Positions 14,763 to 22,485 of a stretch of DNA of 23,531 bases are shown here, in pieces. The notes under the pieces are model-generated. The model was not told the origin of the DNA. It saw only the letters and a list, made by a program, of their open reading frames with translations, and did not search any database. Both the position numbers and the translations under genes were made by a program. Position 1 is the stretch's first letter. Every line of letters starts with the position of its first letter. The stretch spans positions 1-23,531 of the forward strand of contig JASJBY010000017.1 of assembly GCA_030066245.1 (NCBI GenBank), read 5' to 3'. This stretch comes from Gammaproteobacteria bacterium. GTDB lineage: Bacteria; Pseudomonadota; Gammaproteobacteria; JAABTG01.

Positions 14763-16106
14763 ATGAACAGCGACAACATGCAGAGCGTTCCGCACCTGAC
14801 CACGGCGCTCCGTGGCCCCTTGCACAAGCTGGAAGCCCACCTGCTCGCCCATCAGGCGGAGATCGAGAACTGGTTCCGCACCCAATGGCTCAAGACAACG
14901 CCGCCGTTCTACTCGTCCGTGGACATTCGCAACGCCGGATTCAAGCTTGCGCCCGTGGACACGAACCTTTTTCCGGCCGGATTCAACAACCTGAACCCTG
15001 CGTTTGAGCCCCTCTGCGTGCAGGCCGTGCAGGGAGCCATCGAGCGCTGGGTCCCCACTGCCGTGCGCGTACTGCTGCTTACCGAGGCCCACACGCGCAA
15101 CATTTACTACCTGGAAAGCGTGGCAGCCTTGCGGGACATCCTCGCCAAAGCGGGGCTCGAGGTTCGCATTGGCTCACTCACCGAGAGCATGAGCAACCCG
15201 CAGAAATTCCCCCTGCCCTCCGGCCGCACCCTGAGGCTCGAGCCGGTGGAGCGGAAGGGCAACCGCGTCGAGGTGGCGGGCTTCTCACCGTGCTTCGTGC
15301 TGCTCAACAACGACCTGTCGGTGGGCCAACCCATCCTCGACGGCCTGGAGCAGACCGTCATCCCCCACCCCAGCCTCGGATGGTCGGAGCGCCTCAAGTC
15401 GGTCCACTTCAGCCATTACCGGGATGTCGCCCGGGAGCTGGCGACTCTGGTCGATATCGATGCATGGTTGATCGACCCGTTGTTTCGCAATTGCGGCGAA
15501 ATCAACTTCATGAAACGGGAGGGCGAGGAGTGTCTGGCCGATAACGTGGAGGCTTTGCTCGCGCAAATCAGGCGCAAGTACCGTGAGTTCAAGGTGGACA
15601 AGCCCCCGTTCGTCATGGTGAAAGCCGACGCCGGCACCTACGGCATGGCAGTCATGACGGTCCAGGACAGCGACGAGCTGCGCGAGCTGAACCGCAAACA
15701 GCGCACGCGCATGTCCTCCACCAAAGGCGGGCAGACGGTCACCAAGGTCATCATGCAGGAGGGCGTCTACAGCTTCGAGACCTGGGGCACGCGCCAGGCC
15801 GTTGCCGAGCCCGTGGTGTATCTCATTGACCGCCACGTGGTGGGCGGCTTCTATCGCGTACACACGGGGCGCGGCGAGAACGAAAACCTGAACGCGCCGG
15901 GTGCCCACTTCCAGCCGCTGGCCTTCGCCGGCTCCTGCATCACCCCCGACCGCAACCGGGAACCCGATGCCCAGCCGAACCGCTTCTACGCCTATGGCGT
16001 GGTTGGCCGCCTGGCAACGCTCGCGGCAGCGCGAGAGATGACGGACCGCCAATCCCGGTCTCCGGAATGCGTCGACGAGGCCCGACAGACGGCAGCCGGT
16101 GGCTAA
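14763..16106 (+). CDS. gshA: Glutamate-cysteine ligase, A. ferrooxidans-type GshA (447 aa)
   Basis: Makes gamma-glutamylcysteine from Glu, Cys and ATP, the first step of glutathione synthesis in the cytosol. It belongs to the distinct proteobacterial GshA family first defined in Acidithiobacillus ferrooxidans, not to the E. coli type. Typical stretches: VPHLTTALRGPLHKLE, WFRTQWLKTTPPFYSSVDIRN, NLFPAGFNNLN, FVLLNNDLSVG, MVKADAGTYGMAVM (an ATP-grasp-like loop) and VVGGFYRVH followed by NLNAPGAHF. Length is normal and no frameshift is seen. The start is ambiguous between ATG 14751, 14763 and 14778; I use 14763. It is divergent from the chemosensory operon. gshB, which I would look for downstream, is not here; a 454-bp repeat island follows. 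Confidence 0.92.
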   Translation: MNSDNMQSVPHLTTALRGPLHKLEAHLLAHQAEIENWFRTQWLKTTPPFYSSVDIRNAGFKLAPVDTNLFPAGFNNLNPAFEPLCVQAVQGAIERWVPTAVRVLLLTEAHTRNIYYLESVAALRDILAKAGLEVRIGSLTESMSNPQKFPLPSGRTLRLEPVERKGNRVEVAGFSPCFVLLNNDLSVGQPILDGLEQTVIPHPSLGWSERLKSVHFSHYRDVARELATLVDIDAWLIDPLFRNCGEINFMKREGEECLADNVEALLAQIRRKYREFKVDKPPFVMVKADAGTYGMAVMTVQDSDELRELNRKQRTRMSSTKGGQTVTKVIMQEGVYSFETWGTRQAVAEPVVYLIDRHVVGGFYRVHTGRGENENLNAPGAHFQPLAFAGSCITPDRNREPDAQPNRFYAYGVVGRLATLAAAREMTDRQSRSPECVDEARQTAAGG

Positions 16107-16132
16107 TGGCCGGAGGATATGCTTCGGGGGGG

Positions 16133-16202
16133 AGATGGTAGATGGTAGATGGTAGATGGGAGATGGGAGATGGGAGATGGGAGATGGTAGGTCGTAGGTC
16201 GG
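16133..16202 (+). repeat. Heptamer array A (AGATGGK), ten units
   Basis: Ten uninterrupted 7-bp units: AGATGGT x3, AGATGGG x4, AGATGGT, AGGTCGT, AGGTCGG. The four AGATGGG units place GGG at 16158, 16165, 16172 and 16179 with 4-nt AGAT loops, a canonical G-quadruplex motif on the plus strand, which is the sense strand of gshA. Confidence 0.95.
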
Positions 16203-16213
16203 GGAAGAGGGTA

Positions 16214-16266
16214 ACTCGTGACTCGTGACTCGTGACTCGTGAAGCGTGAAGCGTGAAGCGTGAAGC
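16214..16266 (+). repeat. Heptamer array B (ACTCGTG then AAGCGTG)
   Basis: ACTCGTG x4 (16214-16241) runs straight into AAGCGTG x3 (16242-16262) plus AAGC. Both units share the frame AxxCGTG, so one probably arose from the other by two base changes followed by expansion. Confidence 0.95.
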
Positions 16267-16297
16267 AACCAGAGTGTAGCGAAGCCCCCTTTTGGGT

Positions 16298-16391
16298 GCC
16301 CGCCGCCCGCCGCCCGCCGCCCGCCGCCCGCTATTCTCCCTGCCCTCTGCTCCCTGCTCCCTGCTCCCTGCTCCCTGCTCCCTTCTTCCCT
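16298..16391 (-). repeat. Heptamer arrays C and D (GCCCGCC; CTCCCTG)
   Basis: GCCCGCC x4 plus GCCCGCT (16298-16332), then CTCCCTG, CCCTCTG, CTCCCTG x4 and decayed units to 16391. On the minus strand both give GGGNNNN heptamers with five GGG runs each, canonical G-quadruplex motifs in the sense of algR read-through RNA. Confidence 0.93.
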
Positions 16392-16398
16392 CTTTCTG

Positions 16399-16557
16399 CC
16401 CGCTGCCCGCTGCCCGCTGCCCGCTAACCGCTATTCTTCCTGCCCGCTGCCCGCTTCTACTTCTTGCTGCCCGCTGCCCGCTGCCCGCTAACCGCTATTC
16501 TTCCTGCCCGCTGCCCGCTTCTACTTCTTGCTGCCCGCCGCCCGCTGCCCGCTTCCT
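16399..16557 (-). repeat. CCCGCTG heptamer array with a duplicated 64-bp segment
   Basis: CCCGCTG-type units (first run 16399-16426, with CCC at 16399, 16406, 16413 and 16420) lead into a longer unit that contains CCCGCTAACCGCTATTCTTC and, further on, CTTCTACTTCTTG. This longer unit occurs twice at an exact offset of 64 bp (for example CCCGCTAACC at 16420 and at 16484). 64 is 9x7+1, so the phase shifts by one. A third, partial decay follows up to the algR stop. Confidence 0.9.
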
Positions 16558-16560
16558 CGA

Positions 16561-17289
16561 TCAGAGCTCTTTGAGGCGCTTCTTCACTGGCGCCAATAGT
16601 CGGCGGCTTATTTCCAGGGTCTGCTCCACGCCTTTGAGGCGCACCATATGGCGCCCGTCCTCGCCCCGCTCCAGGGCCATCACATGACGGACCGCCACCA
16701 GGGCGTTGCGGTGCACGCGGAGAAAACGTTCGCCGAACTCGACTTCCAGGGCCTTCAGGGATTCCTCGATGAGCACCTGCCCACCGGGGTGGGCCACGGT
16801 GACATATTTCTGGTCTGCCTGGAAAAAGCGCACGTCGTCCACCGGCACCAGGGTCAGATTGCCGTGCATGGTCGCACTGATATGGGTGCGGGCAGCCTTG
16901 TCGCCATTCCCCAGGCCCGCGAGCTGGGGGCGGGTGAACCGCCCGACCCGCTCCAGCGCCTCGCGCAGCCGATCCCGGCGTACGGGCTTCAGCAGATAAT
17001 CCAGAGCGCGAGCCTCGAAGGCCTGCAGCGCATGCTGGTCGTAGGCCGTGGTGAAAATGACCGCTGGCGGGTTGTCGAGGGCGGCCAGATGCCCGGCGAC
17101 CTCCAGGCCATCCATGCCCGGCATGCGGATATCCAGGAGCAACACGTCCGGCCGGTCGCTAGTCACGAGCTCGAGCGCCTGCCGACCGTCGGCGGCCTCG
17201 CTGATCACGTCGCCCGTGCGCAGCTCTGCCAGCAGCGCGGCCAGACGGTGGCGGGCCGGCGGCTCATCATCAACGATCAGCACTCTCAT
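16561..17289 (-). CDS. algR: AlgR-like LytTR response regulator (242 aa)
   Basis: A response regulator partnered with the AlgZ-like kinase upstream. In Pseudomonas, AlgR controls alginate, twitching (fimU-pilVWXY1Y2E) and virulence genes. The receiver is intact: IVDDEPPARHRL, D53 in LLDIRMPGMDGLE, Thr in IFTTAYD, Lys in DYLLKPVRRDRL. The C-terminal LytTR DNA-binding domain (about 138-242) includes DDVRFFQADQKYVTV, LIEESLKALE and FLRVHRNALVAV. ATG 17289 overlaps the algZ stop as ATGA. The 3' end abuts the heptamer island directly, so no ordinary terminator is seen; its read-through RNA would carry the G-rich repeats. Confidence 0.93.
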   Translation of the reverse strand: MRVLIVDDEPPARHRLAALLAELRTGDVISEAADGRQALELVTSDRPDVLLLDIRMPGMDGLEVAGHLAALDNPPAVIFTTAYDQHALQAFEARALDYLLKPVRRDRLREALERVGRFTRPQLAGLGNGDKAARTHISATMHGNLTLVPVDDVRFFQADQKYVTVAHPGGQVLIEESLKALEVEFGERFLRVHRNALVAVRHVMALERGEDGRHMVRLKGVEQTLEISRRLLAPVKKRLKEL

Positions 17290-18350
17290 GCGGCGGCTTT
17301 CCGGTATGGGAACGTCAGGCAGACCCGGTACTCGCTGCCCGCCATGCCGGCCTCGAGACGAGCCTGGCCGCCGAAGAAGGCTTGCATGCGTTCCCTGACA
17401 TTCTCCAGAGCCATGCGGTTGCCCTGGCGCAGGTTGTTACTCCGTTCGGCGGCAATCGGGTTGCGGATGGTCACGCTCACCTGGTCCCGGCCGGCGGCGC
17501 GCACCCCGATGGCCAGCACACCCCCGGCCGTCGTGGGCTCGATGCCGTGGTAGACCGCGTTCTCCACCAGCGGCTGGACGCTGAGCGCCGGCAGAACCGC
17601 ATCGTGTGACAAGGCGTCCACGGACCACTCCGTGCGCAGGCGCTCGCCGAGGCGCAGGGCCTCGATCTCGAGATAATGCCGACACACCTCCAGCTCCCGT
17701 CGCAGCGTCACCGGAACTCGGGCGTCGCCCAGGCTGACCCGGAAGAGATCGGCGAGATCTTCCACAGCACGTTCTGCCACGGCGGGTTGGGAACGGGTCA
17801 GGCTGGCAATGGTGTTCATGCTGTTGAAAAGGAAGTGCGGGCGGATGCGCGACTGCAGGGCCTGGATCCGGGCCTGGGTCTCCGATTCCAGGTTTCGCTT
17901 CCACTGGAACTGCACGTAGAAGTAACGCAGGGCGACGGCCGTCACGATGGCCGACACGGCAAGATTGCGCCCCACGAAGGCCAGATCGATGCCGGCGGCC
18001 GGCCCCGCCCCAATCTGCCCCGCGGAGAACAGCCACAGGACCACCACGCTCAGCCCGGCGGTCACCATCAGCACCAGCACATAGCTGAGGGCCGCTGCCG
18101 CCATGTTGCCGAGACCCCGCAGCCAGCGGCGGCCGATGCAGAGGAGTCCCATGCTGCTAAGCCCCACCCACTGCACAAACAAAGACACGCTGGAGAGTGC
18201 CCCCCAGAACCCGACCACGGGCCCTGGGACCAGCACCAGGACAAACGCCAGCAGCTCACCCATCAGGACGGCCACCAGGATCAGTCGAACGTCGCAGAAG
18301 TCCGGTAGAAACAGGGAGTCGCGGTCGCTGGGCCTGGGCTGCACTTCCAT
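17286..18350 (-). CDS. algZ: AlgZ/FimS-like LytS-family sensor kinase (354 aa)
   Basis: A membrane sensor of the His_kinase (LytS/YehU) class that partners AlgR. Several membrane helices lie in residues 20-150. Then comes a linker (QFQWKRNLESETQARIQALQ), the phospho-acceptor motif RIRPHFLFNSMN (H172) and the N-box-like LSVQPLVENAVYHGIEP. The usual DNGxG box is replaced by RNPIAAERSNN, and the last glycine box by NRMALENVRERM. As I recall, Pseudomonas AlgZ also lacks some standard ATP-binding motifs, so this is a family trait rather than damage. ATG 18350 is preferred over GTG 18374: the family N-terminus starts close to FLPDFC. The stop overlaps algR by 4 bp. Divergent from argH, as in Pseudomonas. 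Confidence 0.92.
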   Translation of the reverse strand: MEVQPRPSDRDSLFLPDFCDVRLILVAVLMGELLAFVLVLVPGPVVGFWGALSSVSLFVQWVGLSSMGLLCIGRRWLRGLGNMAAAALSYVLVLMVTAGLSVVVLWLFSAGQIGAGPAAGIDLAFVGRNLAVSAIVTAVALRYFYVQFQWKRNLESETQARIQALQSRIRPHFLFNSMNTIASLTRSQPAVAERAVEDLADLFRVSLGDARVPVTLRRELEVCRHYLEIEALRLGERLRTEWSVDALSHDAVLPALSVQPLVENAVYHGIEPTTAGGVLAIGVRAAGRDQVSVTIRNPIAAERSNNLRQGNRMALENVRERMQAFFGGQARLEAGMAGSEYRVCLTFPYRKAAA

Positions 18351-18428
18351 AGTGCGTCTTATCGGCGCGCCCACCCGCCGCTGAAGCAGCCTCTGCCGGC
18401 CGCAATTTCCGCCGTGGGCCGAATGACT

Positions 18429-18434
18429 TATACT
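18429..18434 (+). promoter_or_regulatory. Candidate -10 element for argH
   Basis: TATACT (5 of 6 to TATAAT) lies 40 bp before the argH start in the 124-bp divergent region. The best -35 at 17-bp spacing, TTTCCG (18406-18411), is poor. Weak candidate. Confidence 0.35.
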
Positions 18435-18474
18435 CCCGCAGGCTTAATTCGATTCAGCGTATGGACGACCGATA

Positions 18475-19893
18475 GTGACTGAGGGCTCCGCCAAAAAACC
18501 CTGGACCGGCCGCTTTAACGAGCCCACCGATGCTTTCGTCGAGGCCTTCACGGCATCGGTGGATTTCGATAAACGGCTTCAGCATTACGACATCTGGGGC
18601 TCCATCGCCCACGCCCGCATGCTCGCCAAGATCGGGGTGCTGACTCAGGAGGAAGCGGAGACCATCGTCAAGGGCTTGAAGTCCATCGAGGCCGACATCG
18701 ACGCGGGACAATTCGAATGGGACATCGCCCTCGAAGACGTCCACATGAACATAGAGGCGGCCCTCACCGAGCGCATCGGCGTGTTGGGCAAGAAGCTGCA
18801 CACCGGACGGTCCCGTAATGATCAGGTCGCCACCGACATGCGCCTCTATCTGCGGGACGAAACCGATGATATCGTCTCCGAGCTGACACGGCTGCAAACG
18901 GCCCTGCTGGACGTGGCCGAACGCGAAGCGGGCACCATCATGCCCGGCTTCACCCATCTGCAAACGGCCCAGCCGGTCACCTTCGGTCATCACATGATGG
19001 CGTGGTTCGAGATGCTGAATCGCGACCACGAACGCCTGTGCAACGGTCGCGTCCGCATAGACCGGTCGCCCCTGGGCGCGGCTGCTTTGGCCGGCACCAC
19101 CTACCCCATCGATCCGGAAATAACCGCATCTCTGCTCGGCTTCGACGAACCCTGTGTCAATTCCCTGGACGCGGTCAGCGACCGGGATTTTGTCATCGAG
19201 TTCATCAGCAACTGCGCCCTGCTGCTCACCCATCTGTCCCGGTTCTCCGAGGAGCTGATCCTGTGGTCGTCGGCCCAGTTCGAGTTCGTCGATCTGGGGG
19301 ACGCCTTCTGTACCGGCTCTTCCATCATGCCCCAGAAGAAAAATCCGGACGTGCCAGAGCTGGTGCGGGGCAAGGCCAGCCGCGTGTACGGTCACCTGAT
19401 AGCTCTGCTCAGCCTGATGAAGGCACAGCCGCTCGCTTACAACCGCGACAACCAAGAGGACAAGGAACCGTTGTTCGATACCGTGGACACGGTGAAAGGC
19501 TGTCTGAAGGTGTATGCCGACATGGTGCCCGGGATACGCGTCAACGCCGAGCGTATGCGCGAGGCGGCGCGCCGCGGCTTCTCAACGGCCACGGACCTGG
19601 CCGATTACCTGGTCCGCAAGGGTCTGCCGTTTCGGGATGCCCACGAGATAGTGGGCAACGCGGTACGCCAGGGCGTGCAGAGCGGTCGCGATCTTGCGGA
19701 AATGTCCCTGGATGAGCTGCGCGGATTCTCCCCGAAGATCGAGGAAGATGTGTTCGACATCCTAACCCTGGACGGGTCGGTAGCGGCACGCGACCACTTG
19801 GGAGGAACAGCGCCCAAACGCGTTCGATCAGCCGTGCAGCGCGCCCGTGCGGAACTGCACGCGCTGACTCACACCTCGGCCAGCAGTGACTGA
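18475..19893 (+). CDS. argH: Argininosuccinate lyase (472 aa)
   Basis: Catalyses the last step of arginine synthesis, cleaving argininosuccinate to arginine and fumarate in the cytosol. The fumarase/aspartase superfamily signature GSSIMPQKKNPD is at about 281-292. Other typical parts are WTGRFNEPTDAFVEAFTAS, EDVHMNIEAALTERIG, LHTGRSRNDQVATDMRL, MPGFTHLQTAQPVTFGHH and AYNRDNQEDKEPLFDT. Length is slightly above the usual 455-465 because of short end extensions. The start is GTG at 18475. It leads a plus-strand run to the window end and is divergent from algZ, an arrangement shared with Pseudomonas. Confidence 0.97.
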   Translation: MTEGSAKKPWTGRFNEPTDAFVEAFTASVDFDKRLQHYDIWGSIAHARMLAKIGVLTQEEAETIVKGLKSIEADIDAGQFEWDIALEDVHMNIEAALTERIGVLGKKLHTGRSRNDQVATDMRLYLRDETDDIVSELTRLQTALLDVAEREAGTIMPGFTHLQTAQPVTFGHHMMAWFEMLNRDHERLCNGRVRIDRSPLGAAALAGTTYPIDPEITASLLGFDEPCVNSLDAVSDRDFVIEFISNCALLLTHLSRFSEELILWSSAQFEFVDLGDAFCTGSSIMPQKKNPDVPELVRGKASRVYGHLIALLSLMKAQPLAYNRDNQEDKEPLFDTVDTVKGCLKVYADMVPGIRVNAERMREAARRGFSTATDLADYLVRKGLPFRDAHEIVGNAVRQGVQSGRDLAEMSLDELRGFSPKIEEDVFDILTLDGSVAARDHLGGTAPKRVRSAVQRARAELHALTHTSASSD

Positions 19894-19946
19894 CGGCCGC
19901 TGGGGCCGCTATTTCTCAGCACGCACCAGAGCGCGGGATCAGCCTG

Positions 19947-20312
19947 ATGGAAAAGCCGCCGGAGGACAGTCTGGAGCGCCTGCGTCAGCGTTTGGCAGAG
20001 TTCGCCGCGGTCCGGGACTGGGACCAGTTCCACAGCCCGAAGAACCTGACCATGGCGCTGGCGGGTGAAGTGGGCGAGCTGTTGGAACACTTTCAATGGC
20101 TCAGCGAAGACCAAAGCCGGCGCCTGGATGCCGCAGCCCAGGAGGCCGTCGGCCACGAGCTGGCGGACATTCTGATCTACCTCATTCGCACAGCCGACAA
20201 GCTCGGTGTGGATCTGGTGCCTGCCGCCTGGGACAAGATCGCTATAAACGAAGCACGCTATCCGGCGGACAAGGTCCGCGGCAGCGCCCGCAGAGCCGAG
20301 GAGTACGACTGA
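19947..20312 (+). CDS. MazG/DCTPP1-like nucleotide pyrophosphohydrolase (121 aa)
   Basis: A small all-alpha NTP pyrophosphohydrolase that likely cleaves (modified) dNTPs to dNMP and pyrophosphate, a house-cleaning role. It resembles the RS21-C6/DCTPP1 branch: LAEFAAVRDWDQFHSPKNLTMALAG, then the metal-binding helix EVGELLEHFQW (E41, E44), then HELADILIYLIRTADKLGVDL (E71, D74), then KIAINEARYPADKVRG. Length is normal for the single-domain type. Substrate (dCTP, 5-methyl-dCTP or others) cannot be told from sequence. It lies 53 bp after argH and 48 bp before asmA on the same strand. Confidence 0.88.
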   Translation: MEKPPEDSLERLRQRLAEFAAVRDWDQFHSPKNLTMALAGEVGELLEHFQWLSEDQSRRLDAAAQEAVGHELADILIYLIRTADKLGVDLVPAAWDKIAINEARYPADKVRGSARRAEEYD

Positions 20313-20346
20313 ACGGCGGCGTTGCTCCGAGGCAGGCCAGACTATC

Positions 20347-20353
20347 GAGGAAA
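20347..20353 (+). promoter_or_regulatory. Strong ribosome binding site fixing the asmA start
   Basis: GAGGAAA sits 7 nt before ATG 20361. The open frame extends 13 codons further up to a TTG without such a site, so the start at 20361 is chosen. Confidence 0.8.
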
Positions 20354-20360
20354 TCCAGCC

Positions 20361-22484
20361 ATGAGGACCCTTCTCCGCATTGTCACGACCCTCGTCGCCC
20401 TGGTGCTGGTCGTAGTCATCGCTGCCGTCCTGATACTCACGCTGTATTTCGATCCCAACGATTACAAGGACCAGTTGGCCGAGGCGGTGCAGACGCAGAC
20501 CGGGCGCCGTGTCGCCATCGAAGGCGACATAGGCCTCTCGGTCTTTCCCTGGCTGGGCATCGATGTAGGCCGACTCGAGCTGGGCAACGCACCCGGCTTC
20601 CAGGAGCCCGTTTTTGCCAGCACCGAGCGGGTGCAGATTCGGGTCAAGCTCCTGCCGCTGTTGAAGAAGCAGATACAAATGGACACGGTGACCCTGCACG
20701 GGCTGCGTCTCAAGCTGGCTCGGGACGAGCAGGGCCGGGGTAACTGGGAAGACCTGGCCCAGGCGGGAGCCGCCGAGAGCAAACCTCCCGAGGACCCGCA
20801 GGCGACGCCGCAGACCTCCAGCGAGCTGCCCCTGGCCAGCCTGGCCATCGGCGGGCTCGATGTGCGTCAGGCCCATGTGGAATGGGTGGATGCCCAGGCA
20901 GATCAGAAATACACGCTGGACGACGTGACGCTGACCACCAACGCTATCGTCAGCGGGCGCCCAGTCAAGCTGGATCTGAAATTTCGCGTCCGGGGGGACA
21001 CCCCCGAGATTGACGGAGACGTGAGCCTGCAGAGCGAGATCGAGTTCGATCTGCCACGGCAGCACATCCGTATTCGAAGCCTGGTGCTGAACACCGCGCT
21101 CCGGGGCGCAGGGGTACCGGCCGACGTACTCGACCTGCGGCTCGAGACACGGGCTGACGTGGATCTCGTTGCCGAGACCCTCAACATGCCGGAGTTCCGG
21201 GCAGAGACGCTGGGTGTTGCGGTTCGAGGCGCGGCATCTGCGGAGAAGTTACTCAGCACACCTGCATACAACGCCTCCCTAAAGGTCGCTGAATTCAGCC
21301 CCAGGAAACTCATGGAGCGCCTCGGCCAGGCCCCGATGGTGACCGCCGATCCCAAGGCCCTGAGCCGCATGAGCCTGGATACCCGGATGAGCGGCTCCAC
21401 CACCCGGCTCACCATGGAGCGGCTGACCGCGCGCCTGGACGACACCACGCTGGAGGGCCGCGTGGAGATGCCCCGGTTCGAGGGCCCCGCCGTGCGCTTC
21501 CACTTGACCGTCGACGCCATTGACGCGGATCGCTACCTGCCGCCGCCGGCCGATGACGCAACCACGCCTGCCGCGACACCCGGTGCCGCGGCAGGCGCGG
21601 CGGGCGGGGAAATCCCTCTCGAAGCCCTGCGGAGCCTGGATGTGCTCGGTCAGCTGAGGGTCGGCTCCCTCAAGATCAGCAACCTGCGCATCACCGACGT
21701 GCTGCTGAAACTCACGGGTAAAGACGGCATCATCAAACTGAATCCCGTGCAGGCCCAGCTCTACGATGGCAACTACGACGGGCACATGCAGCTCAACGCC
21801 CAGGGCAAGCAGCTCAAGGTCTCGGTGGACGAGAAGCTCACTGCAGTCCAGGCCGGTCCGCTGCTCAAGGATCTGTTGGGCAAGGACCGCCTCACCGGCA
21901 AGGCGACTGCCAGCGCCAAACTCAGCTTCCAGGGGGCGGACGCCGAGGCCGCACGCAAGACGCTGAACGGCCGCTCGTCGTTCATGTTTCTGGACGGTGC
22001 GGTCAAGGGCATCAACATCGGCCGCATGATAAGGGAGGCCAAGGCCCGTCTGGACGGGAAACCCCTGCCGCCGAGCAACGAACCGGTCCAGACCGACTTC
22101 ACCGAACTGAGCGGCAGCGTGTACTTCACCGACGGCGTGGCGCGCAACGACGATCTGCAGGCGAAATCGCCCCTGCTCAGGGTACGCGGCAAGGGTAGCG
22201 CGGACCTGCCCAAGGAGCAGGTGGACTATCTGCTGACCACCGTGGTTGTCGGCTCGGGAGAAGGCCAGGGCGGCAAAGGGCTGGAGGATCTGAAGGGGCT
22301 TCAGATCCCCATCAAGGTCACGGGCAATCTGCTGGAGCCCAGGTATCAACTGGACCTCAAGACGCTGCTGGCCGCCGAAGGCAAGAAAAAGGGTCAGGAG
22401 CGACTGGAGGAGCTCATCGAGAAAAAAGTGGACGAGGACATCCAGGAGCCGGTCAAGAATCTGCTGCGCGATCTGTTCCGCTGA
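20361..22484 (+). CDS. asmA: AsmA family inner-membrane-anchored protein (707 aa)
   Basis: An AsmA-type protein: one N-terminal membrane anchor (about residues 5-27) and a long periplasmic beta-rich body. AsmA proteins belong to the wider group of bridge-like lipid-transfer proteins and affect outer-membrane composition. The family start is plain: FDPNDYKDQLAEAVQTQTGRR, then IEGDIGLSVFPWLGIDVGRLELGN. The C-terminal AsmA region shows GINIGRMIREAK, DFTELSGSVYFTDG, LLRVRGKGSADLP and VDYLLTTVVV. A Pro/Ala/Gly-rich low-complexity linker (21540-21610) splits the body. Length is within the range of longer AsmA members. asmA next to mutY matches Pseudomonas, with one extra gene between them here. Confidence 0.92.
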   Translation: MRTLLRIVTTLVALVLVVVIAAVLILTLYFDPNDYKDQLAEAVQTQTGRRVAIEGDIGLSVFPWLGIDVGRLELGNAPGFQEPVFASTERVQIRVKLLPLLKKQIQMDTVTLHGLRLKLARDEQGRGNWEDLAQAGAAESKPPEDPQATPQTSSELPLASLAIGGLDVRQAHVEWVDAQADQKYTLDDVTLTTNAIVSGRPVKLDLKFRVRGDTPEIDGDVSLQSEIEFDLPRQHIRIRSLVLNTALRGAGVPADVLDLRLETRADVDLVAETLNMPEFRAETLGVAVRGAASAEKLLSTPAYNASLKVAEFSPRKLMERLGQAPMVTADPKALSRMSLDTRMSGSTTRLTMERLTARLDDTTLEGRVEMPRFEGPAVRFHLTVDAIDADRYLPPPADDATTPAATPGAAAGAAGGEIPLEALRSLDVLGQLRVGSLKISNLRITDVLLKLTGKDGIIKLNPVQAQLYDGNYDGHMQLNAQGKQLKVSVDEKLTAVQAGPLLKDLLGKDRLTGKATASAKLSFQGADAEAARKTLNGRSSFMFLDGAVKGINIGRMIREAKARLDGKPLPPSNEPVQTDFTELSGSVYFTDGVARNDDLQAKSPLLRVRGKGSADLPKEQVDYLLTTVVVGSGEGQGGKGLEDLKGLQIPIKVTGNLLEPRYQLDLKTLLAAEGKKKGQERLEELIEKKVDEDIQEPVKNLLRDLFR

Positions 22485-22485
22485 C

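Larger units (their letters stand above)
16107..16560. repeat. Heptanucleotide tandem-repeat island between gshA and algR
   Basis: A 454-bp non-coding stretch between convergent genes, almost entirely 7-bp tandem repeats of several unit types. Left part, plus strand: AGATGGT/AGATGGG/AGGTCGK, ten units (16133-16202); then ACTCGTG x4 and AAGCGTG x3 plus a partial unit (16214-16266). Right part: GCCCGCC x4 plus GCCCGCT (16298-16332); CTCCCTG-type units (16336-16391); CCCGCTG-type units (16399-16557). Open frames across it are artefacts of the repeat and give low-complexity peptides. Similar heptamer clusters (STRR) are known in cyanobacteria and occur in other bacteria. No gene is supported here. 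Confidence 0.95.

Noticed and set aside
15285..16268. Minus-strand open frame (327 aa) beginning in the heptamer repeats
   Set aside because: Its first 50 residues are translated 7-bp repeats and the rest is antisense to gshA. Such repeat-derived proteins are annotation artefacts.
16281..16300. Short CCC-TTTT-GGG hairpin in the centre of the repeat island as a terminator
   Set aside because: A 3-bp stem with no following T-run on either strand is too weak to support.
16292..16687. Plus-strand open frame (131 aa) through the right half of the repeat island
   Set aside because: Peptide of Pro/Leu/Cys/Ala repeats made by heptamers, continuing antisense into algR.
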